Source of the DNA: an uncultured Lachnospiraceae bacterium
GTDB lineage: Bacteria > Bacillota > Clostridia > Lachnospirales > Lachnospiraceae
Reading direction: 5' to 3'
Assembly (NCBI GenBank): GCA_900549665.1
Contig: URPH01000041.1
Coordinates: 1-9,354, forward strand
Length of the DNA: 9,354 nt
The translations under genes were made by a program, and so were the position numbers. Positions 1 through 5,662 of this stretch are shown here, piece after piece; position 1 is the stretch's first letter, and every line of letters starts with the position of its first letter. Under the pieces are notes generated by a model, which saw only the letters and a list, made by a program, of their open reading frames with translations, ran no database searches and was not told the origin of the DNA.

Positions 1-59
1 CATATGAAGAATGTTCTAAAGCCAACGATTTCCATATTAGACTAAATAAGAAAAACTAA
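1..59 (+). CDS. Possible C-terminal end of an upstream gene (partial)
   Basis: The frame starting at base 3 is open from the window edge to a TAA at 57-59 and ends in the residues FHIRLNKKN. The charged, mixed composition reads like a genuine protein tail rather than noise. Another frame is open as far as 45, so the evidence is weak. No domain can be recognised in about 18 residues. If real, this gene ends about 50 bases before the nitroreductase start. Confidence 0.25.
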   Translation, partial: YEECSKANDFHIRLNKKN

Positions 60-111
60 TATACAATTCCAGTTTTTGAAACTGAAAAATCGGTATTTTA
101 TGGAGAAAATC

Positions 112-702
112 ATGATTCAAGAAATAGAAAACAGAAGAAGCATACGAAAATATAAATCTGATGCTGTCAGTAAAGAAATACTTGAACATATAATATACAG
201 CGCAACCCTGGCACCTTCCGCTAAAAACAGACAGCCATGGAAATTTATTGTATATCAGGGAAAAGAAAAAGACCGTTTAGTCGATGTGATGCGCAATGGG
301 ATTAACTCCGAAAAAAGCACCCACAAACTTATGCCGGAATGGGCTTTTGCCATTCCGGATGCCAAAAATACGGTCCGGATTATGCAGGAAGCCCCGTGTC
401 TGATTGTAGTACTTAACACAAATCAGCAAACGCCATTCACAAGCATTGAAAGAGAGCAGCGAATCGAAGAGATTTGTGATTCGTTGTCGATAGGCGCTTC
501 TGTCGAAAATATGATACTGACCGCCACATCATATGGATTAGGTACCTTATGGATCGCAAATACTTGTTTTGCCTATAATGATCTAATCGATTTTATTGGA
601 ACTGAACACCAACTGACCGGAATTGTTGCAGTTGGATTTGCGAATGAAGCTCCAGCTAAAAGACCACGGAAGCCATTTAAAGATATCATTGAATACAGAT
701 AA
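112..702 (+). CDS. Nitroreductase family protein (FMN-dependent oxidoreductase)
   Basis: This is a 196-residue protein of the nitroreductase family: FMN-binding, usually homodimeric cytoplasmic enzymes that use NAD(P)H to reduce nitro compounds, quinones or flavins. The N-terminus carries RRSIRKY (about residues 8-14), the arginine/serine segment that contacts the FMN phosphate. APSAKNRQPW (about 35-44) follows as the second flavin-contact segment. The C-terminal half has GLGTLWIAN and ends in RPRKPFKDI, the usual family ending. The length fits a compact single-domain member. I chose the ATG at 112 because GGAG lies six bases upstream and the protein then begins MIQEIENRRS, as relatives do. 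A TTG at 76 and an ATG at 100 extend the frame but lack comparable support. The epimerase gene begins 30 bases downstream, so the two may be cotranscribed. The physiological substrate cannot be told from sequence. Confidence 0.9.
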   Translation: MIQEIENRRSIRKYKSDAVSKEILEHIIYSATLAPSAKNRQPWKFIVYQGKEKDRLVDVMRNGINSEKSTHKLMPEWAFAIPDAKNTVRIMQEAPCLIVVLNTNQQTPFTSIEREQRIEEICDSLSIGASVENMILTATSYGLGTLWIANTCFAYNDLIDFIGTEHQLTGIVAVGFANEAPAKRPRKPFKDIIEYR

Positions 703-732
703 ATCGGGATTTTTAGAACTAAGGAGGAATTT

Positions 733-1641
733 ATGAAAAAGATACTAGTAACAGGGGGAACAACTTTTGTAAGTAAGTATGCAGCTGAATATTTTGTGAA
801 TATGGGCTATGAAGTATATGTACTTAACAGAAATACCAAGTCACAAGTTCGGGGAGCAAAACTCATTGAAGGCGATAGACATAATTTGAATGGTATATTG
901 AAAAACCTCTCTTTTGATGTTGTGGCTGATATAACAGCTTATAATGAAAAAGACATTATTGATTTTGTTAAGGAATTAGGTTCTTATGGACAGTACATTA
1001 TGATTAGTTCAAGTGCTGTGTATCCAGAGTATGGAGTTCAACCATTTCTTGAAGAATCAGAGAAAGCCGCAAATATCTTTTGGGGTACATATGGAACTGA
1101 TAAAATAGCAGCTGAAAAGGCATTACTTGAAAGAGTGAAAGATGCGTATATATTAAGACCGCCATACCTATATGGGCCTATGAATAACGTTTATAGAGAG
1201 GCGTTTGTATTTGATTGTGCCTTAGCAGATAGAAAATTCTATTTACCAAAGGATGGAGATATGAAATTACAATTTTTCCATGTGAAAGATTTGTGCAGGT
1301 TGATGGAAGTGATTATAAAGGAAAAACCAGAGGAGCATATTTTAAATGTTGGTAATGCTGAAGCAGTATCTATAAAAGAGTGGGTTACAAAATGTTACGA
1401 GAGTTTAGGAAAAAAGCCGACTTTCGTAAATGTCTATGAGGAAATTGAACAGAGAAATTATTTTAGTTTTTACAACTATGAGTACTATTTGGATGTGTCT
1501 CGTCAAGGCAAGATATTCTCGGAAACTACAACTTTAGAAGATGGATTGAAGGATGCAGCTGAATGGTATCTTGAACATAACACTGAAGTTAATAAGAAAC
1601 CATATTTTGAGTTTATTGATGAAAACTTAGTGGAAAGTTAA
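733..1641 (+). CDS. NAD-dependent epimerase/dehydratase family protein (atypical extended SDR)
   Basis: This 302-residue protein has an extended short-chain dehydrogenase/reductase fold. A beta-alpha-beta dinucleotide-binding start (MKKILVTGGTTFVSKY) is followed by LNRNT after strand 2. ISSSAVY (about 91-97) supplies the catalytic serine region, and Y120-x3-K124 is the catalytic pair. LRPPYLYGP (about 141-149) and the FFHVKDL segment (181-187) are typical of sugar-nucleotide epimerases. The glycine motif is unusual: the second and third glycines of GxxGxxG are replaced by Thr11 and Ser14. This recalls a clostridial subfamily related to CSP41-like proteins whose substrate is not established. 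A strong AAGGAGG (720-726) fixes the start. The gene is visibly more AT-rich than those beyond base 2000. Cofactor binding and a sugar substrate are inferences; the fold is clear. Confidence 0.85.
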   Translation: MKKILVTGGTTFVSKYAAEYFVNMGYEVYVLNRNTKSQVRGAKLIEGDRHNLNGILKNLSFDVVADITAYNEKDIIDFVKELGSYGQYIMISSSAVYPEYGVQPFLEESEKAANIFWGTYGTDKIAAEKALLERVKDAYILRPPYLYGPMNNVYREAFVFDCALADRKFYLPKDGDMKLQFFHVKDLCRLMEVIIKEKPEEHILNVGNAEAVSIKEWVTKCYESLGKKPTFVNVYEEIEQRNYFSFYNYEYYLDVSRQGKIFSETTTLEDGLKDAAEWYLEHNTEVNKKPYFEFIDENLVES

Positions 1642-1668
1642 CTTCAAGTTTGTCAATTACAGGTGACA

Positions 1669-1707
1669 TTGAAAGAGTCAGCCCATTCAAGGTGCTGGCT
1701 CTTTCAA
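1669..1707 (+). terminator. Strong hairpin after the epimerase gene, possible terminator
   Basis: A 14-bp stem (1669-1682 with 1694-1707, one G-T pair) encloses an 11-base loop 27 bases after the epimerase stop codon. The position suits a terminator, but no T-tract follows on either strand. It may be a weak or factor-assisted terminator or an mRNA-stabilising 3' stem-loop. Confidence 0.5.
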
Positions 1708-1769
1708 AAATTCCATTCTAATAAATTGCACGACAACTTATCAAAAAATAAGCTCCACATTATGGAATA

Positions 1770-1932
1770 ATGAATATGAAATGTATAAAAATAGAAAAAG
1801 CGAATAATTATAAGGGATTATGCATCAGACACACTTTTGTAAAAAGGGAGTTAGCTAATTAGATTAGATGGCAAAGAACCGGCAGCCGGATATATTATAT
1901 TCGATGAATTAAGTGATAATCGAGTTTTTTAG
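1770..1932 (+). pseudogene. Possible decayed small gene (two abutting frames)
   Basis: An ATG at 1770 opens a 30-residue frame (starting MNMKCIKIEKANNYKG) that stops at 1860-1862. An overlapping frame from 1855 stays open to a TAG at 1930-1932 and reads RLDGKEPAAGYIIFDELSD. Both have protein-like composition, and one frameshift near 1855-1862 would join them into about 55 residues. I do not recognise the product. No good ribosome binding site precedes 1770. It could be a remnant of an inactivated gene or chance open frames in AT-rich intergenic DNA. Confidence 0.25.
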
Positions 1933-1945
1933 AAAACTCAATTAT
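1916..1945 (+). terminator. AT-rich hairpin upstream of the sugar isomerase gene
   Basis: A 13-bp stem with one mismatch (1916-1928 with 1933-1945) closes a four-base TTAG loop about 50 bases before the next gene. The T-run is inside the stem rather than after it, so a terminator is plausible but unproven. It could also be a leader structure or a binding-site dyad for the isomerase gene. Apart from the hairpins and the possible remnant, I see nothing further in 1710-1998, and no convincing promoter. Confidence 0.35.
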
Positions 1946-1998
1946 TATTAACAGCATGTGACGGAGTATATAAATAATAAAAAAAGTCGGAGATTACA

Positions 1999-3267
1999 AT
2001 GGACAAAAAACATATTATTGATACAGAAGAAAATAAAGCTTTTTTAAAAAACAATGTCAATGCCCTGCTGGCATTTGGGCACCGTTTTCCGTCACCGGGC
2101 GGATCTTCCTATTATCTGGGAGACGATGGCACACCGTGGAAGGAGCGTAACCGGGAGACCTGGATCACCAGCCGGATGGCGCATGTATACAGCATAGGCC
2201 TGATGCTTGGACATGATGAAAGTGCAGAGCTTACCGATGCAGCAATACGCGGACTTATGGGTGAGCTTAAGGATGATAAAAATGGAGGCTGGTATGCCGG
2301 GCTTACCAAAGATGGTGAGATCGTGCCCGGAAAGCAGTGCTATGCGCATGCCTTTGTCATTCTGGCAGCGACCAGTGCTTTGTTGGCTAAAAGACCGGGT
2401 GCGAAAGAATTGCTTTATGATGCTTTGAATCTGTACGATGAGAAGTTTTGGAATGAAGAGGAAGGTCTTTCCTGTGATACATGGAATACGGAATTTACAG
2501 TATTGGACGATTATCGCGGAATCAATGCAAATATGCATACGGTTGAGACTTTTTTGGCAGTCGCGGATGCGCTGGATGAGCTGCCGGATAATAGTGAGAG
2601 CGTAAAATACAGAAAACGCGCCGGTCGTATCATAGATCATGTGATCGGCTGGGCGAAGGACAACCAATACCGGATACCGGAACATTTTACCGGTGACTGG
2701 CAGCCGGATCTGGAAAAAAATAAGGAAAAGCCGGATGATCCGTTTAAACCCTATGGTGCGACACCGGGGCACGGAATTGAATGGGCAAGGCTGATTATTC
2801 AGTGGGCAACAGCTACTTATGGAATTGGAAGCGAAAAAGCAGAAGACTATATAAAAGAGGCAGCGGCACTTTTTGACCGTGCAGTTGCAGATGCGTGGAA
2901 TACAGATGGTGCACCGGGAATTGTATATACAACCGATTGGGACGGAAAGCCTGTGGTACGCGACAGGATGCACTGGACATTGGCAGAGGCAATTAATTCT
3001 TCGGCTGTTTTATATCGCGTGACCGGGGATCAGAAGTATGCAGATTGGTATGCTGCGTTTATGGAGTATCTGGATACGACGGTACTGGATCATAGCTGTG
3101 GCTCATGGTTTCACCAGCTGGATGAAAAGAATTGTCTGAAAAATACGGTGTGGCCGGGGAAATCGGATATTTATCACGCGCTGCAGGCGATGCTGATACC
3201 GTATAGCAGGGTGGATGTGTCGATCGCGAAAGCTGTAAAAGAAAATAAAAAAGACCAGAAACCTTGA
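1999..3267 (+). CDS. AGE-family sugar aldose-ketose isomerase, YihS (sulfoquinovose isomerase)-like
   Basis: This 422-residue protein belongs to the N-acylglucosamine 2-epimerase (AGE) (alpha/alpha)6-barrel superfamily and resembles YihS along its whole length. YihS interconverts sulfoquinovose with 6-deoxy-6-sulfofructose and also isomerises mannose to fructose. The catalytic set can be seen: Arg59 in WITSRM, His180 in NANMH, His258 and Glu261 in PGHGIEW, and His393 in DIYHAL. These match, with a constant small offset, the YihS residues R55, H176, H248, E251 and H383 as I recall them. GGWYA, GIVYTTDWDGKPVV and the long C-terminal segment are also shared. GGAG six bases before the ATG supports the start. 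No sulfo-sugar transporter, kinase, aldolase or transaldolase is next to it, so mannose or a related aldose is equally possible as substrate. The final residues (KENKKDQKP) are encoded within the terminator of the opposing tRNA gene. Confidence 0.85.
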   Translation: MDKKHIIDTEENKAFLKNNVNALLAFGHRFPSPGGSSYYLGDDGTPWKERNRETWITSRMAHVYSIGLMLGHDESAELTDAAIRGLMGELKDDKNGGWYAGLTKDGEIVPGKQCYAHAFVILAATSALLAKRPGAKELLYDALNLYDEKFWNEEEGLSCDTWNTEFTVLDDYRGINANMHTVETFLAVADALDELPDNSESVKYRKRAGRIIDHVIGWAKDNQYRIPEHFTGDWQPDLEKNKEKPDDPFKPYGATPGHGIEWARLIIQWATATYGIGSEKAEDYIKEAAALFDRAVADAWNTDGAPGIVYTTDWDGKPVVRDRMHWTLAEAINSSAVLYRVTGDQKYADWYAAFMEYLDTTVLDHSCGSWFHQLDEKNCLKNTVWPGKSDIYHALQAMLIPYSRVDVSIAKAVKENKKDQKP

Positions 3268-3285
3268 TGTCAAGGTTCCCAGGTC
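3241..3285 (-). terminator. Rho-independent terminator of the tRNA-Arg gene
   Basis: On the minus strand an interrupted stem (GACC/GGTC outer arms and an eight-pair AACCTTGA/TCAAGGTT inner arm, 3253-3285) is followed at once by TTTTTTATTTTC (3252-3241). It lies 11 bases past the mature tRNA 3' end. The plus strand lacks a T-tract, so it works in the tRNA direction only. It overlaps the last nine codons and the stop of the opposing isomerase gene. Confidence 0.85.
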
Positions 3286-3296
3286 CCAAGGGTTAG

Positions 3297-3370
3297 CGTG
3301 CGTTAGAGGATTCGAACCCCCGACCTTTTGGTCCGTAGCCAAACGCTCTATCCAGCTGAGCTAAACGCAC
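3297..3370 (-). tRNA. tRNA-Arg (anticodon ACG)
   Basis: The minus strand folds into a complete 74-base cloverleaf. The acceptor stem pairs GTGCGTT with AACGCAC. The D-arm has GCTC/GAGC, the anticodon stem is TTTGG/CCAAA, and the loop CTACGGA has ACG at positions 34-36. The variable loop is five bases, and the T-arm has loop TTCGAAT with two G-T pairs in its stem. The discriminator base is G and no CCA is encoded. ACG reads CGU, and after A34-to-I editing also CGC and CGA. A consensus promoter and a terminator bracket it, so it is a single-gene transcript. Confidence 0.97.
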
Positions 3371-3399
3371 ATCACTGTGTTTGTCTCACAGCAGTATTT

Positions 3400-3428
3400 A
3401 TTATATTATAGATCAATTTATGTGTCAA
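3400..3428 (-). promoter_or_regulatory. Perfect consensus sigma-A promoter for tRNA-Arg
   Basis: On the minus strand TTGACA (3428-3423) and TATAAT (3405-3400) are separated by exactly 17 bases, an exact match to the vegetative consensus. Transcription would begin near 3393, leaving a leader of about 20 bases before the mature tRNA. It begins just after the surE stop codon, and I see no terminator between surE and the tRNA. Confidence 0.92.
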
Positions 3429-3435
3429 TCTTTTT

Positions 3436-4149
3436 TTACATAAAGTTCTTAACTTTTCCGATAGAAACGTAATTACTGAAGATCGCATGCAGGTCGCTGC
3501 CTTCTTCGGCTGTATAATTGCGGATGCCCTCTACCATGTAAGAGGTGTGACCGTTTGGAAGTGCAGTCTCGTGATAGCAGTCGATGAAAAATTCGGCAGC
3601 AGATACCGAGCGGTTACGGAGAATACCGCCACATTCGGATAGATGGCAGCCGGGAAAGTTGACATTCCAGATGTAGTTTTTTCCGGGAGCTTCCTTTAGC
3701 AGTTCCTCGATCACGCTATGCAGATAATGATCCGCTATCTCATGACATTCTGTGGCATCTTCGGAAAAAGCGATGGATGGCACATTTTGAAAAGCGCCCT
3801 CAAAGGCGGCACCGACGGTTGCGGAATACTGGAGATCGGAGGCTGCATTGAAACCATAATTGATGCCGGAAAAGATATGGTCCGGCTTTCCTTTCACGAT
3901 ATTCAAAACACCGATGCGGATGCAGTCGGCCGGAGTTCCGTTGCAGGCATAGGCATGCACGCCCTCAACCGGAAAATCCTCCTTCCACGCTTCAAAAGAG
4001 TGGCGGAGTGTGATGCTGTGTGACACGGCACTTCTCTGGTCATGCGGCGCCACGATATAGACTTCGCCAAATTTCTTGGCTGCTGTGGCGAGCCGGATCA
4101 GTCCGTCTGCGTAAATTCCGTCGTCATTGGTAATTAAAATTTTTTTCAT
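3436..4149 (-). CDS. surE: 5'/3'-nucleotidase SurE
   Basis: The 237-residue product is SurE, a divalent-metal-dependent phosphatase that dephosphorylates nucleoside monophosphates and has been linked to stationary-phase survival. NDDG (residues 8-11) supplies metal ligands Asp9 and Asp10. Ser40 in APHDQRSAVSHS and Asn97 in SGINYG complete the metal site. CNGTPADC (69-76) and YSATVGAAFEGA (108-119) are the other signature segments; the usual YSGTV glycine is alanine here. The frame stays open about 30 codons upstream, but the ATG at 4149 is right: it gives the canonical MKKILITNDDG start and has GAGG five bases upstream. The gene is second in an operon behind ylmH, with a 106-base gap. No terminator is seen before the tRNA-Arg promoter. 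Confidence 0.96.
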   Translation of the reverse strand: MKKILITNDDGIYADGLIRLATAAKKFGEVYIVAPHDQRSAVSHSITLRHSFEAWKEDFPVEGVHAYACNGTPADCIRIGVLNIVKGKPDHIFSGINYGFNAASDLQYSATVGAAFEGAFQNVPSIAFSEDATECHEIADHYLHSVIEELLKEAPGKNYIWNVNFPGCHLSECGGILRNRSVSAAEFFIDCYHETALPNGHTSYMVEGIRNYTAEEGSDLHAIFSNYVSIGKVKNFM

Positions 4150-4162
4150 ACGTACCTCAATT

Positions 4163-4209
4163 CTTGTCAAGTCAGATATAACTGTCTTAGCCGGAGCAAT
4201 TAAGACAAG
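4163..4209 (-). promoter_or_regulatory. Leader inverted repeats upstream of surE
   Basis: In the RNA, UGUCUUA (4207-4201) can pair with UAAGACA (4189-4183). The overlapping CUUGUC (4209-4204) can instead pair with GACAAG (4168-4163), which ends about five bases before the surE Shine-Dalgarno site. The two pairings exclude each other. Both stems are short (7 and 6 bp), so a regulatory role is only a possibility. Confidence 0.3.
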
Positions 4210-4255
4210 TCCGCCAAGATTGGCTGAACGGATCGTCATAATCCGGATATATCAG

Positions 4256-5011
4256 CTATACATATTTTTGCAGATGCAGATAAATCCTGCCCTTGCGTGT
4301 CTGATTTCCACCTTCGATAAAAATATATTTTCCATACCCGCGAATGGAAAACACAGAGTTTTCCTTAAGCTGCATGCTGTTATTTTCGCAAACACGTCCG
4401 TTTAAGACAACTTTTTTTTCACGGAAAAGCTCTAAAGCATCCTTTCTGGATAATTTGGTGATCGCAGCAACAACAGCGTCAAAGCGTGGGGCGCTGACCA
4501 ATATTTCCATGTCCTGCAATTCTTTCTGCAGATCCGGCACATCCTGGGATATCCTTGAAACGCGGACACTTGTGTGTCGCACCTTGTCCAGGTTGGTAAT
4601 GATATAGTCGGCGATTTCTTCCTCGCAAAACAAATAGGCCTTTTTTCCTTTTATCAGAATGTCGCCGAGAATTTCTCTTTTGATACCGAGGTTCATTAAG
4701 GCTCCGAGATAGTCACGGTGACCGAGTTCTTCGGCAAATTTTTCGATAAAGGGTTCGATTAAGAGTATGGCGATCGGATATTCTTCCTTATAACCGAGAG
4801 TGCGAGCGGAGCCAAAACGCACCATCTGTCTTTCACAAATGTCATTTCCACCAAAGGTATTAAAGTCAACATAGGAAAAATCAGATGCCAGCTCGTCGAC
4901 GATCAACAACTCCGCCGGCGAAAGAAAAGGCGTAAATGTATATCGGTTCTGATTGTAGGAAGCCTTGGCTAACTCCTGAATCCTTGCTTTTAATAACTGT
5001 ACTTCATCCAT
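4256..5011 (-). CDS. ylmH: YlmH-family S4 domain RNA-binding protein
   Basis: This 251-residue protein matches YlmH, a ribosome-associated S4-domain protein conserved in Firmicutes, often found near division genes. Recent work on the Bacillus protein links it to ribosome-associated quality control as an alternative to RqcP. The N-terminal two thirds is the YlmH-specific region, with FLSPAE (about 29-34), a conserved GGNDICERQM segment and NLGIKREILGDI (107-118). The S4 RNA-binding domain spans about residues 174-240 (FDAVVAAITKLSR then VVLNGRV). GGAG six bases before the ATG fixes the start. Downstream, 106 bases separate it from surE on the same strand. It is transcribed from a near-consensus promoter at 5081-5109. 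The pairing with surE, rather than with division genes, is a local arrangement. Confidence 0.93.
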   Translation of the reverse strand: MDEVQLLKARIQELAKASYNQNRYTFTPFLSPAELLIVDELASDFSYVDFNTFGGNDICERQMVRFGSARTLGYKEEYPIAILLIEPFIEKFAEELGHRDYLGALMNLGIKREILGDILIKGKKAYLFCEEEIADYIITNLDKVRHTSVRVSRISQDVPDLQKELQDMEILVSAPRFDAVVAAITKLSRKDALELFREKKVVLNGRVCENNSMQLKENSVFSIRGYGKYIFIEGGNQTRKGRIYLHLQKYV

Positions 5012-5080
5012 GATGGTCTCCGTTATAATTTGAAATGGCCGGTTGTAGCTTTCCGGTCGATTGATCCGTGTATCTCTAAA

Positions 5081-5109
5081 ATTATATTATTTACATTAGG
5101 AAGCGTCAA
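5081..5109 (-). promoter_or_regulatory. Sigma-A promoter of the ylmH-surE operon
   Basis: On the minus strand TTGACG (5109-5104) and TATAAT (5086-5081) are 17 bases apart, one mismatch from consensus. Transcription would start about 60 bases before the ylmH ATG. The leader holds a small CCGG/CCGG hairpin near 5039-5060. Confidence 0.88.
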
Positions 5110-5127
5110 TACGATGTTGGAGTATGA

Positions 5128-5165
5128 AGACCAATAGAGTGTAGAATTATATAGACCAATAGAGT
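5128..5165 (+). repeat. Pair of 13-bp direct repeats
   Basis: AGACCAATAGAGT occurs at 5128-5140 and again, without mismatch, at 5153-5165, 25 bases apart start to start. The pair lies between the ylmH promoter and the broken phospholipase D gene. It may be a regulator's operator for the vanished gene or a leftover of a local duplication. Confidence 0.6.
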
Positions 5166-5182
5166 CGGAGAAATGAAAGTCT

Positions 5183-5571
5183 GTGGAAAAAATTGCGCAG
5201 ACAGAATTTGAGGCGGATCAGCCCGGAACAGAAAGAATCCGTTGCATCGATGACAATGAGGAGGCACTGTTGTGGAGGCTTCGGATGATCGGGGCTGCGC
5301 AGGAATCGATAGAACTGTCTACATTTGATTTCCGTACCGATGAAAGTGGGCTTGATGTGATGGCTGCTCTGTATGATGCTGCAGACCGGGGTGTAAAGGT
5401 CCGAGTTTTGATTGATGGCATTTATCAGCCGTTTTTTTAAGAAATAGCAATAAAAGCTTTTCGGCTTTGTGTGCACATGAAAATATAGATGTGAAATTTT
5501 ACAATCCGATTGAGCTTAACAACATATATCATGTGAACTACCGGATGCATGACAAGTACATCATGTTGTTT
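5183..5571 (+). pseudogene. Broken phospholipase D-family protein gene (frameshifted and truncated)
   Basis: The frame from a GTG at 5183 encodes a PLD/cardiolipin-synthase-like segment (IDDNEEALLWRLRMI, LSTFDFRTDESG, AADRGVKVRVLIDG) and stops at 5438-5440, straight after a run of seven T (5432-5438). Adding one T would carry the frame on through ALCAHENIDVKFYNPI, NYRMHDKYIML, a typical PLD continuation that reaches the first HxK motif (HDK, 5548-5556). The aspartate expected four residues after the lysine is missing (Phe instead). No second HKD motif follows: homology ends near 5571, and the next gene's promoter begins at 5596. The N-terminal membrane anchor common in relatives is also absent. 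Even if the frameshift were a sequencing error, both ends are missing, so this is a gene remnant. Intact relatives act on phospholipids at the membrane. Confidence 0.85.
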
Positions 5572-5595
5572 GGCAGATTTTCTTTTTTTTTTTAC

Positions 5596-5624
5596 TTGAA
5601 ATACAGAACGTATGTTTGTATAAT
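5596..5624 (+). promoter_or_regulatory. SOS-type promoter of the radical SAM/DUF4130 operon
   Basis: TTGAAA (5596-5601) and TATAAT (5619-5624) are 17 bases apart, with a run of eleven T (5583-5593) just upstream that could act as an UP-like element. Transcription should start near 5631. A LexA-type box fills the spacer. Confidence 0.85.
5605..5618 (+). promoter_or_regulatory. LexA (SOS) box 1, between -35 and -10
   Basis: AGAACGTATGTTTG matches the Bacillus/Clostridium LexA consensus CGAACRNRYGTTYC at all but the two end positions, including the RNRY centre. Its place between -35 and -10 would let the repressor block RNA polymerase directly. Confidence 0.8.
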
Positions 5625-5631
5625 GATAACA

Positions 5632-5645
5632 CAAACACATGTTTG
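5632..5645 (+). promoter_or_regulatory. LexA-like box 2, over the leader
   Basis: CAAACACATGTTTG is a near-perfect dyad that keeps AAC-N4-GTT and the RNRY centre and differs from the LexA consensus at two positions. It begins 27 bases after the first box, at about the transcription start, and contains an ATG (5639) in frame with the gene. A second repressor dimer here is plausible, though the sequence may be a weaker site. Confidence 0.55.
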
Positions 5646-5662
5646 CGGAAAGGGCGTTTTTG

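Noticed and set aside
2092..2973. A 293-codon open frame on the minus strand
   Set aside because: It lies wholly inside the isomerase gene, which has clear homology and catalytic residues. The antisense product is cysteine-rich, low in family-like features and has no ribosome site.
4150..4239. N-terminal extension of SurE to 4239
   Set aside because: The added 30 residues precede the universal MKKILITNDDG start and the ATG at 4149 has its own ribosome site.
5426..5445. Programmed frameshifting at the T-run of the PLD gene
   Set aside because: The downstream frame ends before the HKD motif is complete and the second half of the enzyme is missing, so frameshifting could not give a working product.
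5639..5662. The ATG at 5639 as start of the radical SAM gene
   Set aside because: There is no Shine-Dalgarno before it, it would leave a leader of about eight bases, and it sits in an operator-like dyad. The ATG at 5663 has GGAAAGGG at good spacing.
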